A stretch of DNA of 64,000 nucleotides from Bryoerythrophyllum caledonicum (GCA_963971425.1 OZ020525.1:9779560-9843559); one strand, 5' to 3'; counted from the first letter of the stretch, positions 22,670-35,528 are shown. Numbers and translations: made by a program. The notes: generated by a model from the letters alone, not told the origin.

Positions 22670-24319
22670 ATGTCTTGCTCACAAGATGTTTCTGCGTCGT
22701 TGAAAGGTATGGAAATGATTGATGTGGTTGAGGTCCATGATGAAGGAAGTCCCCCTCCAAAACGTAGTCATGTTGAAATGGGAAACATGCCAATCCACAA
22801 GAAAGTAAAGACAACTAGTTTGTCTAAACTAAAATATTGGCTAGGTTTCAAGTCCATGAACACTATTGCATTTGAATCGGGCATGTCTAGAGTTCCCCTC
22901 CTCTCGATAGAAGACTTGATTAGTGGGGGAATGACCAAAGAAGAGGCAGAACAATGCTTCATAGCTATTCCCTCCTTCCCATATGTACCCCAGGAAGAAT
23001 GGCCCTCATTAAGAGCCGATGGAAAATTGGGAAACCACTTCAATTTAACCCAACTTCCAAGTGAAGTTGAGGTTGATGAGAGTGGTTTTGCTGCTGATTA
23101 CCACATCTCCATACACTTTGAGATTGGTAATAACATACTTCATAGGGATAGTATTCATGAGATGGTTGTGGAAAGATTAAACGAAATGAACATCCCCACA
23201 GGGGATGTCTTCGGGGAACCGATTGCCATCATGTGCTACCACAAAAGCACGAACTGGAGTGGAAGCATTAAAATCCACCTCAAACACCCGGAAATTGATG
23301 GAAGAAGCCTCTTGCAAGGGAAAAGACCTTTCATCCTAAAATTGGATGAAGGGATCTTACACCTTGGGAAAGTATGCAAGTCATATGATTCCTTGGCCCT
23401 TGCAAACCTCCTCTCCGTCAAAATTACGGGAGAAAACCTAGTGGAAAAAGAGTGGTTCACCCTTCACCACCAAATTGTGGTTGATAGCTTTGTTAGAGGG
23501 TTTGACTTCGAACTAACCGATGTTCAAAAAAAGAAAGAACATGATTTTGCCTGGGTGAAAACACCATCACCAGATTAGGCCCATAAAATCAAGGTTCACA
23601 AGATTGCTTTTTTGAATGAGATGTTTGAACCAACCTTTGCCAGTAAAGGAAAAGTGGGGGAGGAAGAGATTGCAAGAAAAAATGCTTTGATTCTAATTGC
23701 AAAAAACCTTAGCAAAACAAAAAAAATAGAAATGCTTGAAGAAGGAATAAAAGGAGTGCTTGGAAAGGGAAATGTTGTGGGGATGTATTTCAAGCTTGAG
23801 AAAGGGAAACATGTGGGTGTTTGTAATGTCCAATGCTTGAATGCGGCAGTATACAAAAAACATGTGAAAACAACCGTCAAAATTTTTGGAAAATATGTTG
23901 AATTCATCGCCCACCCAAAAAGTCTAGACGGGCGCAATGCACCTTCCCAAGAAACATTGATCAAGCTAGGGTTCAATGATGTCAACACCGCAGTTGCAAA
24001 TGCGGTAGTCGCTATGGAAAATGGTCCAAACAAAGGCCTTAATCAAGATGATCTCAATAAAGTAGTAGAAGTTGCAGTCAACAAAGGCTCAATTAGCACC
24101 ATTGACGAGATCCGGAAAGAAATGAACATCATGAAGGGAGAGATCGTACAAGAAGCCCGGCTATACGTAGACACCGTACAAGCAGCAATGACGAGGACAC
24201 TTAGAAGAGAGATGAAAAGCTTAAGAGCAAACCTCATCCAAGTAATAATGGATGCAAAAGAAGAGGCCAGCGGAAGGCAGCTAAGGACCATCGAAAACCC
24301 CATGGACATGTCAAACTAA
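22670..24319 (+). pseudogene. LINE ORF1 (one in-frame stop)
   Basis: Homologue of ORF1 of copy 1 along about 549 codons, from ATG at 22670 to TAA at 24319. Conserved blocks include FNLTQLPSEVEVDESGF, IMCYHKSTNWSGSIKIHLK, GKVCKSYDSLALANLLSVKI and FAWVKTPSP. A single TAG at 23576-23578 interrupts it where copy 1 has Glu, and the same frame continues. The C-terminal part is charged and helix-prone. After the stop the sequence aligned with the ORF2 ATG of copy 1 reads AAG, so the close stop-start arrangement is lost here. Confidence 0.82.
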
Positions 24320-24861
24320 TTAAGACTTCCAACACGATAGATACTATAATAACTATAATATACAAAATTAATTATAATAATAAAAATAAAAATATAAAAG
24401 ATAACAAAAATAATAAAAATAAAATAATGAAAAAACAAAAACAATATATGCTCCTTAAAAGAAATACGCTAAACTACAAAATTTATTCTAATAATATTCT
24501 TAACAATAATACAAATAATAATAATAATAATAATAACAAAAATATTAGTAAAAACAAAACTCACCTTAAAAACAAAAATAATAATAAAAATAAATACAAA
24601 TTTTTATTTTTTTATAAACACAAGAATACATTAACAAAGAAAAATATACAATCAAAAAACATAAAAAATATAAAAAACAACAATAAAACTCTAAAAATTA
24701 AAACACTAAAAAATAAACAAAAAAATATTATTATTAAAACTAAAAAACAAAAAAGTATAATCATCCGTGTATACAAATAAATCGTCAGAAATAACATATT
24801 AAAATCAAACAAACTTAACAGAAGATTAACAATAAAAAATATTAGAAAAATAACAATAAAA
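24320..24861 (+). other. A-rich spacer / degraded ORF2 leader
   Basis: Very A-rich plus strand encoding Asn/Lys runs (24427-24780) in the same frame as the following ORF2 leader, interrupted by TAA at 24778. Copy 1 has a shorter Lys/Asn/Thr-rich leader at the equivalent place, so this is probably leader that expanded by slippage. No other feature. Confidence 0.5.
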
Positions 24862-27800
24862 TTGAAAACCAAACTCACCACTCTAAACCATTACTCTAAA
24901 CAAACAACCAAGATACCAACAGATATAAAAACCAAAAAAACAATCAAACATACTCCCATGCTGACCACCTTAAACAAACAAATAAAAACCATATACAAGC
25001 ACCATAATAAAAAACTCCCCAAACCCAATTCCATTACCACCAAATACATACTAAAGAAACATACACCTCCTATCAAAAATCTTACATTCTTACTTAAAAA
25101 CATAAAAAACAAACCAAAGCCAAAATACCAAACATACAAACTAGCCAAAATATACATAGACCACAACACACCCTTAATACTAAAAAGAAACACCAAACCA
25201 AAACCAAGACATACACCAAAGGAACTGGGAAAATACCCAACAAAAACCAAACAAACCAATACACAAAGCATAAAAAATACCAGCAAATACCATACAAAGA
25301 AGACAAACAAAAACATGCACATATACACAAATAAAAATACTAAAACAAAAAGTAAACATACAAGAAAATACACAAAATACAGTTGCAAACCAATAAAACA
25401 ACGTATTAAACCTTTACACTACAAAAACATACTATTACTAAGTGGAGATATAGAAACCAACCCAGGACCCATGCCCAACATACTAAAAAGACACCCCCCA
25501 ACACACAAGAAAAATGCCAAAATATACTTCATTCCAAACACCATAAAACTACAACCAGAATACACACACATCGCTAAAACATTCGCACCACTCTTAAAAA
25601 CCACACACTCACTACACCAACTATATAACGTTACACACCCCAATATCGCCCAATACATACAACAAAAAACACATCCCCACCAACGCATATATTATACTCT
25701 CTAATAGTCACCATACACCCAAACATAGTCGAATGTAACCGTATTCTAAACCTACTAAACCCAAACATAATTACATGGACCAACAAATTATTAAACACCC
25801 TATCAAACTTACAAAATCCACCCAAAAGACACATACATACCCCACACCCCCATACAAAATTTCTTGAAGACAACTTGAATATCATAAATTATGGGGACTC
25901 AATACACAAAGAACTTTACGACTTTTTACATAGACACAACACACCACCCTCAACCCACACAATAAAACAAAAATTTCCTTACCTCCCCTACACCCTAATA
26001 AACGAGTCGCTAAAATGCTTCGATCCCATCCCAGAATATATCCATCCTCCCCCCCCACCCCCCTACCTCCCCCCACAAAACCAAAACACTAACTCAACCA
26101 ACGATAGCACATACATAATTACATGGAATGCCTCATCGCTAAACATTGCACTCCCTAGCTTACAAACTTTGATCACAAATACTAACACCCCCCCAGCCAT
26201 CATAGTTATACAAGAAACAAAACTATCGGCCACAAAATCTACAAAATACATACAAAATATATTTCAAGACTATAAACTTATCTTTAACAACACACATGCA
26301 TTAACAAGATGCATCCAACAACGCAGACCATATACACCAGGCCGAGGCGGCCTCCTTACACTAATCCACAAAAAATACGCTTTCCCAGGCAACATCACAA
26401 AAATTCCCACCCCTATGCACATATCTCCTTATCTTCAAATAATTAAAATCGCCAATCAACCACTACAATCATGGTTAATCTTTCACATATATATGCCCTC
26501 CCACCCTGAAGATGTCAGATTAATTATAGACATACAAAATGAAATTACATCCCAAATAAATAACTACCCGAACCACAACTACATGCTATGCGGAGACTTC
26601 AATAGAGATATAGCCCTAATTGGCCGTCAAAATGGAAACCATAACACACCCCCGCAAACCAAAGACTATCAATGGCGCCACTTCACAGAAAGTCTAAACT
26701 TCACCTACATAAACACCGATACACAATACTCAAGACAAGGTGGATACAACTATAATAGCTGGAGTCTAATAGACGGTTTTTATGTAAATACAAACAATAA
26801 TACACAATACACCTCTACCACAAACAAAGACACTATTCTCAACTCAGATCACTCACCTATACAACTACACATACCAAACAATATACTAACTAATCGCTCC
26901 CCTATAACCATAAACAAGGACACCATACGAATACTAAACCCCATCCCAAAAGATAATCTAGAAAAATTCAACACTATATTTTTTGAAAAAAACACTATTC
27001 AAATTGACTCTCTAATAAACATCATGGAAAATAATAACCAACTCTCTCAAACACAATGGCACGACACATGCCACTCCCTAGACTTACTCATCAAAGACAT
27101 CTCGGACATTCTAGAAAAAACTTGTAAAGCCTACCAATACCAAAAATGACAAACCGAACATTACAACAAGGTGGATATTTACCCCGCAAACTCTCAAAAA
27201 TCTGGAAACAACATCTAGCTACATATCATATAATACGAAAAACTATCAGAATTGTAAAAAATAACCCACAATGGCGTGACCACCCCATATGTAATGAATT
27301 ATTGAACCTACAACACACCCAAATCCCTGTCCCACCTCCCACTGGCCTACCCCACGATATATGGGTAAAAGATATTGCTCTTATCGCAAAAAATGCCAAT
27401 ATACAAGCCCGAAAAATAACTACAAAATACTCCCAAGATAATATTAAAAAGGCCATCTCAAAATATAGACAAATGTACGAAACCAACCCCAGGAAAATAA
27501 ATAGACAAGTTTTTAAAAAAACCGATTCCCTACCTCTTGATTGCATCATGGACCAAAATAATAACATTCTAACTAGTCCAGAAGACATTTCAAACGAAAT
27601 ATTCAACCAACAGACAAAAAATAATAGACCCATGGTACCTACTTGTAACTACCAACCACAACACTCAACAGAATGCACATGTGCAATACGCCAATATCCA
27701 TGGCATGACCTAGATGGATTTATATTAGAAAAAAGAGGCGAACCTGAAATTCCATTACACACATACTTTAATGAAGCTATATACGATACATGCCTCTATA

Positions 27801-30800
27801 ACCTTGGAAATAACAAAGCCCCAGGGCCGGACCGAATACCGAATTCAATACTAAAAAATATGCCCCCAAGATTTCACAAACTCCTCTTTCTCTTCTTCTC
27901 CCACTGTTATAAACAAAAAAAAATACCAAACTCATGGAAAAAAAGCGAAACAATCTTACTATACAAAAAATGAGACCCCGCAATACTACCGAATCATAGA
28001 CCAATTGCATTAGCCAACACAATATATAAACTCTACACTAGCACACTAACCTATATACTTTCCTCATATGGAGAAAAATTTCGCATCTTACACGATAGTC
28101 AAGAAGGATTTAGAGCAGAAAGAAGCACCTCCAGACAAATACAAATTATAATAGGGGCACTTGAAGACACACGATTCACAAATCAAGATATATATATTTT
28201 ATACGTTGACTTCAAAAACGCCTTTGGCTCTATTGATCACGCTCGTCTACTAGCTATAATGAAGGACATTGGATACCCAAATGATGCAATCACACTTGTC
28301 GGAAACATTTACTCCCAAACATCTACATACTACAAAGGCGAGCACTTTGGAAAGACTAAGCCTATACCCATCCATAGAGGTACTATACAAGGAGATACCC
28401 TTAGTCCATACTTATTTATCATATTCCTAGAACCACTACTCAGATGGCTAGAGCGAGGCAACAATGGATACACCTTCGGTACATCGCAAAATACCATAAA
28501 TTCTGCGGCTTATGCCGACGACCTAGCTATCATAACAAACACAATAAAACCATTACAAACACAACTTGGCAAAATCGAAAGATACTGTAAATGGACTGGC
28601 ATGGACGTAGGCGTCCCAAAATGCGCTGCCACTGGATGTCCAAATAAATCCAAAACAAATCCAACTACCTTTAAAGCTATAATGCAAGCCTTGAACATCA
28701 ACTACCGAGGCCAACCAATCCCTATATTACACCAAAATGAACCATATATATACCTAGGTATAAACCTTGTTCCCTCCCTAAAATGGAAAATCCAAATACA
28801 CACCACGACCTCAAAACTTATCAAACAATGTAAAGAATTAATAACATGTCCGGCCACTATGAAACAAAAAATTAAAATGGTTGACACTGTATTACGCCCG
28901 GGTATAGCATACAGCTTCTACGCTGTACCATACTCTATGCCAGCTATCAAAAAATTTGACCAAAAAATAATAGCCATACAAAAAACCATATGTGGCATGC
29001 CAAAATGCATGTCCAACGCACTAACCCAACTCCCACACAATCTATTTGGGCTCGAAGCTTTCTCCCTAAAAAATGCCTACCTCAGATGCATAGGAGAACA
29101 ATTACAAAATGCCTTAAATGACATAGGTAGACTGGGGAAAATATACACCGGACTAACCCGATATATACTTGCCCAATTCGGAGGGGCTGAAAATATACCC
29201 AGAATCAAAAAAACGAACTGTATAAGATCACCAATAACCCGTACACTATTCTTATTAAAACACGTAGCCAAAGTTCACCTTAAAAGCACACTACCAAAGT
29301 TCCTCTACAACCATTCGCCATTAGAAATAATATGGCAACAAGAAACAAGAAACCACAACACACTCAACGACCAACTCTCCCAAAAACTACTACAAAAACT
29401 TCTATCAAAAAACATCCTCGAACTAAAACAAATCACTCTACCAAACGGCACACACATCATGAATAACAAAACCTTCCACTTCACCCCATCCAAACTAATC
29501 AAAAGCGCCCTAAAAATTGCCAAACAATTTTTTTGCCACCCAACATATCAACCTACAACCACAAGTGATACCCCTTACAACACATACCAATACTCACACT
29601 CACTCCAAGACCCATTTATAACCACCAATAACAACACCATCCCAAGAACTACCACACCACCAATACATCCTTCCATCCCCATACACCAACATTACCCCCG
29701 CCCCCCAACGTACATCACTAAAAACCCCACCACATACCCTATTAATAACATTATACGACATGAACATATACAACATATAGACACCAACGGAATACAAAAT
29801 ACCTATATAAAATATCTATGCCAATGGCAACACAACAACTACACCTTCAATAAATGGATCCCTCAAAGAAACCTATTCCCAAGACACGACTGTAATACCT
29901 CAACATATAACACAAAAAAACTAAAAGAATATTATCAAAAAATAAAACATAAATTTTACTTGGAAATCATTCAAGCCCATCACCCCCAAGAACAAATACA
30001 AGACTCAAGATCCGTAACTCCACCTATAAACATCCCACTACTAAACATATATACAACGGAATGTAATCTCGAAAACGATATTATTACAACCTCAAACACA
30101 ATTAAAATAGAAAACAACCAAGCTCATCTATATGAAGCAAATGGCCGACATTTATACACAATTCCGATTGACAGACTCCAATGGCTATGGAATCAATACA
30201 ACATGAAACTACAAACCCCTATAAATATTGAACCAATAACCCAACCATTCGAAACCGAACTAATTTGGCTATACCAAAGATATAAATACCGCATACCAAA
30301 AAATAATCCCCTCGAAAACACACAATACACAATACCCACACCTATCTTAGATACATTAATCACATCCTTTAACATCGAACAATCATACTTCTCCTCCCCC
30401 GTCACATGCTCCAGCAAATTAAAAAAATTCTACTCACCCTTTGAGAGAGATAAAGTATTTGGATCATTAGGGAAAGCCTTTGACTATAAATGGACTGGTA
30501 AAGGCATAGCTCACCCCCACAATGAGGAGGAAACCCAACAAGCACTACATTGGGCTAGACTTGCTGCTAAAAATGACCCACATCACTCATCTACACTCAT
30601 TATCACACCGGACAAAAATTGGTACCAAAACGATAACCCACAATCAAGTCCATTTGCAGACTCGCACATCATTGTAATATTCGAAGCAGACTCAATTGCA
30701 TACGAAGAACCTACTATTCCACCTGAGCAAAAATAACCCAGAATTGAACCTTCTACGATACAAATAATATGCATCCATCACCTCAACCACACCCTGGGCA

Positions 30801-32488
30801 CCCCAGCACAATTTTCCGAACTTACCACCATAGCAAAAGCCCTTAACATAAACCGGGTATACACAAAAATGGCCCCACCAACACCTACGCATACACTAGT
30901 CAACAAAAACAAAAAATGGTCAAAACTAAATTACAACAACAACACACTAGACTACACCCTACCTCTCCCACCCCTCCCGGACTACCAAACTAACACCACA
31001 CCTAAATTTGACCCCAAATATAGCTACTTCACAGATGGCTCCTTTAAGCCACCAGAACAAATTAGCCCGGGATCTTGGCGCAGAGAAAAAGCCGGTTATG
31101 GAATATACAACGCTACGAAAGAAATCAAACTAGCCAAAAGACTACATGGACTGCAAAATATCCTCAGAGCAGAACTAATGGCCATCTACAAAACACTAGA
31201 AATCGTCTCAACAAAATACAACAATGAACCGGTGCACATATTTACAGATTGCATTAACGCACTACATTTATTAAACACCCAAATAACACATCCTACCCTC
31301 CATAATAGTCACCCCGACCGAATCACACTAGAATCAATGGTCCAAATGATACTAAAAAGAGAACAAATCACAAACCTCCACAAAGTCCGAGCCCATGCTA
31401 ATATTTATGGCAATGAACAAGCGGATAAACTTGCAAAAGAAGGAAGAGAAAAATCACATAAAAATGCCAAAGACCCACATGAACACGCCCACGCCACCCC
31501 TTACTATTTCCAAAAAGAAGATTGGCCCTCCAAAGAAGACACCCCCGATAAAGGCCCGGTCAGATTCCTGAGCAAATACCTCAAAAAACAAGACCTACAT
31601 AACAATCTTGACACAATCATAGACAATTTTCCTAACATAGAAAAGTGGACTAACAACAATGACATAGACAATGAACTCTCGCCAAATTTTTGGAAAAACC
31701 CCATCATCACCGATTCACAAATAACATGCCTTATCAAATTCCGTACTGGTCAATACATGGGAAACGCCCGTAAACAACTCTTCTTTGGAATAGAAAGATT
31801 TCCATCCATAACATGCCCCATATGCCCCTCAACGGACCCCGACACATGGCTACACGTGCTACTCAAATGCCAAAACCAACACATACACTCCCTAATTGTT
31901 AAAAGACATAACAAAGCGGTATGGGAAGTCCGAAAACTAATCACCTCCTACAATAAATTGAGATGTTTTATACTAATGAACGCGGGCACTTTCAATAACA
32001 ATCCACAAGAAAATACGGTCCCCTCGTGGCTACTCCCATGCTCATGTACGACCCAAAGATGTCATTGCAACGCTAGGCTCAAACCGGATATCCTTTGTGT
32101 CAAAGGATTACCATACAATGACCCACCACCCGATAACGTCAACCAAGACTACACCATTCAATTCATTGAATTCACATATTGCAACGATAGATTTTCCCCG
32201 GAAACAATCCAAAACAAAATAGACAAATACCAACCCCTTATTGACAACATCATCGCCCTCGGATGGAATGTCGACCCCCTAATGGTAATCACATCCGGCG
32301 CTCGGGCCACCACCTTTATCCCATCTATGAAAACTCTAGAAGACACCTTCAAGATACCCATTGAAACAATTAAGACATCCTTTAAAAACATTAACACCAT
32401 AGCTATCCAACATGCCATGTCCATTCTTCTACATAAACGCAAAATCGAAAACAACCAAGCCCTCCCCGATACACAGGACCCCCCCTAA
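24862..32488 (+). pseudogene. LINE ORF2: 2A leader, endonuclease, reverse transcriptase, RNase H (broken)
   Basis: Polyprotein for target nicking and reverse transcription. Order: basic leader of about 194 residues; 2A motif at 25444-25470; conserved spacer; APE endonuclease 26110-26880 (ITWNAS, VIQETKL, CGDFNRDI, LNSDHSPI); reverse transcriptase from ~27800 (NNKAPGPDRIPNSIL, NHRPIALANTIY, YVDFKNAFGSIDH, IHRGTIQGDTLSPYLF, AYADDLAI at 28508-28531); a C-terminal connection; RNase H 31020-31450 (YFTDGSF, RAELMAIY, IFTDCINAL, NEQADKLA: D-E-D-D set complete); and a zinc-knuckle-like CPIC...H...C near 31815-31870. Breaks: frameshift between ~25690 and 25875, frameshift near 27140, TGA at 27971 (Gly in copy 1) and TAA at 30734. 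The domains are otherwise well preserved, which indicates recent decay. Confidence 0.88.
25444..25470 (+). other. 2A-like ribosome-skipping motif in LINE copy 2
   Basis: Codons read GDIETNPGP, preceded by the hydrophobic LLLS and followed at once by ATG-CCC-AAC (Met-Pro-Asn). The D-I-E-x-N-P-G-P core matches the 2A consensus exactly. Position and flanks agree with copy 1, showing conservation of the motif while neighbouring leader residues differ. Confidence 0.87.
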
Positions 32489-32760
32489 ATTCCCCCCCCG
32501 CCTCGATTTTCATGCCTAGTTGGTTTAGGGTTTGTGGCTAGTTCGTTGGCTAGTTGTTTGGTTAGTGATTTGTTTGTTGGTTGGTTGACTAGCGGTTCTT
32601 TGGTTTCTTGTTACATAGTGTCTACCCTCGAGAGGGGGAAGTAGTTCCAGCTCACTAATTCCTTGTCCCGTGGGCATGGTCTTAGTAGTGGAACGAACAG
32701 ACACTTTATTCACGCCGGCCTCCTTCAGAGACCGGCGTTCTTCCTCCTTCTTCCTCCTCT
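32489..32760 (+). other. LINE 3' UTR and SINE-like 3' tail with stem-loop
   Basis: After the ORF2 stop comes a C-run and a TTGGTTTGTTTG-rich stretch. From about 32612 the sequence matches the 3' half of both SINEs: TACCCTCGAGAGGGGG, AGTAGTTC, CCCGTGG.CAT, and a terminal hairpin at 32715-32735 (CCGGCCTC / GAGACCGG around a short loop) followed by TTCTTCC repeats. A shared LINE/SINE 3' tail is the recognition site for the LINE reverse transcriptase in known partnerships. An alternative is a 5'-truncated SINE inserted here. Confidence 0.65.
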
Positions 32761-34297
32761 GTCCATTGTAATTGACGTGCTCGATGTTTCTTTGTCAGAT
32801 GTGGCTTCTTGGTCATCACACATGCTCTCAACTGTTGCCTCTAAAGACTTCTTTTTATTGTATCACCGGGTAGAAGTCCACTAAGGTTACTCACTTTTGA
32901 GCAAAAAACATATACTCTGTAGTATATTTGTTTTGGAGCCCTTTGTTAAATTGTTGTCGAATGTCAACCGTCCATTGAGTAGGTGTGAAGAAATCATGGC
33001 CAATAAAATGTTAGGTGAACAAAAAATATCTTGTAGAAGGTGCTGATTTTTTGGACTTTGTGTTGTCATAACACATGTCGTTTTTATAGGTGGCCCAACC
33101 CTTTCCCGAGATGAGTATATTACACACTGCAGAGAATGAAAATATACCAAATATACTATGCAATATATATGTTGAATCAAGGCACCAAAGACTAGGTTTT
33201 GAAGAAAATAATGGAAAAAAAGTTTTTTTTGAAAACTCTTTATATATCAAGATAGAATTTTGTATACTAAGGAAGGTTGGATAAGAATTTGGAGCAAAAA
33301 TCAACATTAATTTTAAAATTTAGGCTTCTTGAAAAAATAACTTATTTTTTACCAATAAAAGTCAAATTAAGTTTTGGATCTAAAATTTTCAATTATAATA
33401 TAGGAGCACATTATGGTATGAATGTCTTCCAAAGTTTTCAAAAAAATTTGCCTCCTGAAACTCTCAAAAAAAGTATATTTTTCTGATTTGAGATACCTGT
33501 GACAGGTATGTAGTAATGAAAGATATACTTCTACTTGTCAAACCCTGAGCCGGAACTCTATTTTTTTTGGATTTTCATATTGCTATTGAACTAAGCAAAT
33601 ACATTCCATTAGAAGAATTCCAAAATCAAACCTACATTGGCACTAGGTAGCAAACAAAGGCTCGTTTTCATACTAGCTTAGTCAACCAAGGCCCCACCAC
33701 CCAATTGCATGCCCTCGGATCGTAACACTCTTCATGTAGCTATTGATGTATTAGTATTCTAATCATTTAACCTCCTTACAATGTCATGGCCACCACATCC
33801 ATCAAGAATTATAGATCTACTGGGTGAAGACTTGTCTTTTAGACTCCCTCTTTCACAAAACCTTCGCACTATGTCAGAGCAAGTGCTTTGCGGAAGGCTC
33901 AAAATTGTTGAAATCTTGCCAAATGAGTTGCTTGGCTCATACATTTAAAAATTGTCCTACGCTGATTCTTAGACCATTTTGAAACCATAACAAGTCACCT
34001 AAGGCCTCTACAAATTAAAAAAAATCCACTACAAAAAGCCTCACAAGTGCACTTGTATTGAAAAGATTATCGTGTGCACAACTTCTTTGCATATAAAGTT
34101 GTATACACCTCTTCATGATTTTTGGATGGATAATCTCTCCAAGTGGCATATTTTTAGGGGAGTCAATGTTAATTATATACCATGTGGTGTACTAACTAAA
34201 GTTAGCCCAAAAAATCTCTTATCAATCCACCAACTACGCTATAGTCAACAAAAATTGGAGAGATGCTTCATTGTCCGAAAACTTTTGCTTGCCACAG
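32761..34297. other. Intergenic, only a transposase fragment recognised
   Basis: AT-rich sequence with no supported gene apart from the Tc1-like helix-turn-helix fragment at 33759-33944. No further inverted or tandem repeat was seen. Confidence 0.4.
33759..33944 (-). pseudogene. Tc1-like transposase N-terminal fragment
   Basis: The minus-strand peptide contains SFGKISTILSLPQSTCSDIV and RRFCERGSLKDKSSPSR. These match the helix-turn-helix plus GS..DKPRSGRP linker found at the N terminus of Tc1-type transposases. The catalytic region is absent, so it is a short remnant. It is about 14 kb from the catalytic remnant at 18.8-19.4 kb, and nothing shows that they come from one insertion. Confidence 0.6.
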
Positions 34298-34376
34298 TAC
34301 ATACATACATACATTCATATATGTAACATACATTCATATATGTAACATACATGTAACATACATGTAACATACATAA
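34298..34376 (+). repeat. (TACA)-type microsatellite, degenerate
   Basis: Repeats of TACA and of GTAACATACAT directly upstream of the SINE. A purer TACA array follows the SINE at 35024-35084, so the SINE appears to have inserted inside one array. Confidence 0.75.
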
Positions 34377-35020
34377 GGGCACCACAACCTTGGTGTAGTG
34401 GTTTGGGTCATGGCACACCGGTGAGGTGGTTGTGAGTTCAAGTTCTATTGCCGGCGTGGTGCCTACCACCATAGTCCACCCAATTATGGTGGGGGGTCCC
34501 AAGGCCTCGTTGTATGGGGACCCACAAGCCTTTGGAGGAGATGACATGTCGGTTGTCTCTAAGGGAATTAGTGTAGTGAAGCACTTAGTGTAGAAAAGTG
34601 TTTACCCTCGAGAGGGGGGAGTAGTTCTATTACACGATTTGACAGGACACCCCCATGCTCGGACTTACCAGGTGGGGGAGGAGGTGGTGGGGCCAAAACC
34701 TGGCCCCTATTTTGTTTTTGGATGGGGCCCTAAATTTAGCAAGGGGGGCCTTCTACACTAAATTGGGGCCGTAGGCCTCAATTTAGTAGATACAAAAGCC
34801 AAAAAAGCCTCGGACCCCCCAAAATGGGAGGGCTAGAAAAATGAGCCCATGCAATAAAGACGGGGCCCACCTTGGGTAAGTCCGAGCGTGGGGGGTTTCC
34901 TGTCCACGCCTCTATTACACTAGCCTATGTCCCGTGGCCATATGCTTAGTGAAGAGAATGAAAAAATACAATATTCAAATCGGTCTCCTTCGGAGACCAG
35001 AGTTCTTCTTCTTCTTCTGT
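34377..35020 (+). mobile_element. tRNA-derived SINE copy 1 (with nested MITE)
   Basis: Starts GGCACCACAACC. Pol III promoter: A box TTGGTGTAGTGGTTTGGG (about 34390-34407) and B box GTGAGTTCAAGTTC (34432-34445). The body runs through CCTCGTTGTATGGGGACC. The 3' portion shares TTACCCTCGAGAGGGGGG, TAGTTC, GTCCCGTGGCCATATGCTTAGT and a perfect hairpin GGTCTCC-TTC-GGAGACC (34982-34998) with the LINE 3' end, then a (TTC)n tail. Without the 264-base MITE at 34641-34904 it is about 380 bases. The copy at 57071-57400 is its close relative, which confirms the ends. Confidence 0.85.
34641..34904. mobile_element. MITE inserted in SINE copy 1
   Basis: Inverted termini GACAGGACACCCCCATGCTC and the complement of GCGTGGGGGGTTTCCTGTC continue through CGGACTTACC, giving a TIR of about 30 bases. 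The interior is GC-rich and palindromic (GGGGCC, AGGCC). SINE copy 2 lacks it, reading TAGTTCTATTACACTAGCC straight through. The target duplication is unclear, though CTATTACAC occurs near both ends. Confidence 0.8.
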
Positions 35021-35023
35021 AAT

Positions 35024-35084
35024 ATACATACATACATACATACATACATACATACATACATACATACATACATACATACATACT
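35024..35084 (+). repeat. (TACA)n microsatellite
   Basis: About 14 uninterrupted TACA units directly after the SINE tail. A shorter TACA run at 50149-50175 follows the last Helitron of the block. Confidence 0.95.
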
Positions 35085-35260
35085 CACATATTGAACGTGA
35101 TCTCTTTACTTCAATGAACACTCATGAACTACCGCTTAACAACAACTATGGCATATATCTGCTCCATGCACTACATATAGAAAACAAACTACTAATTACA
35201 TCGTCACAACAGACTATATACACATTGGGTTTTCATCCAGTGGATGAATGTCAGCACATA

Positions 35261-35528
35261 TCTTATTATAAAAGAATTCAGGATGACAAACACGTCGATG
35301 GATGGACGATCCTTTTGGATGAAAGATTAGCTTTTGGATGAAAAGCTAAAAGTTAGGGTTTTGGATAAAATGAAAAGCTAAAACTTAGGGTTTTGGATAA
35401 AAAGACGGGGCAGGGACGGGGACGGGGGACGAGGGGACGATGGATTGGAGGGAAAGGGCTAGGGGATGGAGAGGTGGGGACTCAACACAAAAAAATGTTG
35501 TGTCCGAAGGACACGGGTAACACTCTAA
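35261..35528 (+). mobile_element. Helitron A (non-autonomous, 268 bases)
   Basis: Begins TCTTATTATAAAAGAAT directly after a host A. It ends with TGTCCGAAGGACA (a 5-base hairpin) and then CGGGTAACACTCTAA, i.e. hairpin plus CTRR. The TC start, 3' hairpin, CTRR end and A|T target are Helitron hallmarks. It contains the family's GGATGAAAAGCTAAAA and GGGACGGGGAC segments and another inverted pair, CAACA..TGTTG, near the 3' end. The next Helitron starts at the very next base. Confidence 0.8.

Larger units (their letters stand above)
22566..32760 (+). mobile_element. LINE copy 2 (ORF1, 2A, endonuclease, RT, RNase H), degenerate
   Basis: Full-length or nearly full-length non-LTR retrotransposon, same family as the minus-strand copy at 1-8063. 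Order: ORF1 (22670-24319), an A-rich spacer, ORF2 (24862-32488) and a 3' UTR to about 32760 ending in a stem-loop and TTC-rich tail. The RNase H plus APE endonuclease architecture places it among I/Tad/R1-type LINEs rather than typical plant L1, which is an inference from domains. Breaks seen: one in-frame stop in ORF1, and two frameshifts plus two in-frame stops in ORF2. Target-site duplications were not identified because the 5' end is uncertain. Confidence 0.88.

Noticed and set aside
24891-25688. Several hydrophobic minus-strand frames with many Phe/Leu/Cys/Val
   Set aside because: They are complements of the A-rich, Lys/Asn/Thr-coding LINE ORF2 leader and have no independent support.
35024-35084. 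Regular short repeats resembling an array
   Set aside because: A plain TACA microsatellite with no spacers; not a CRISPR array, and the window is eukaryotic.
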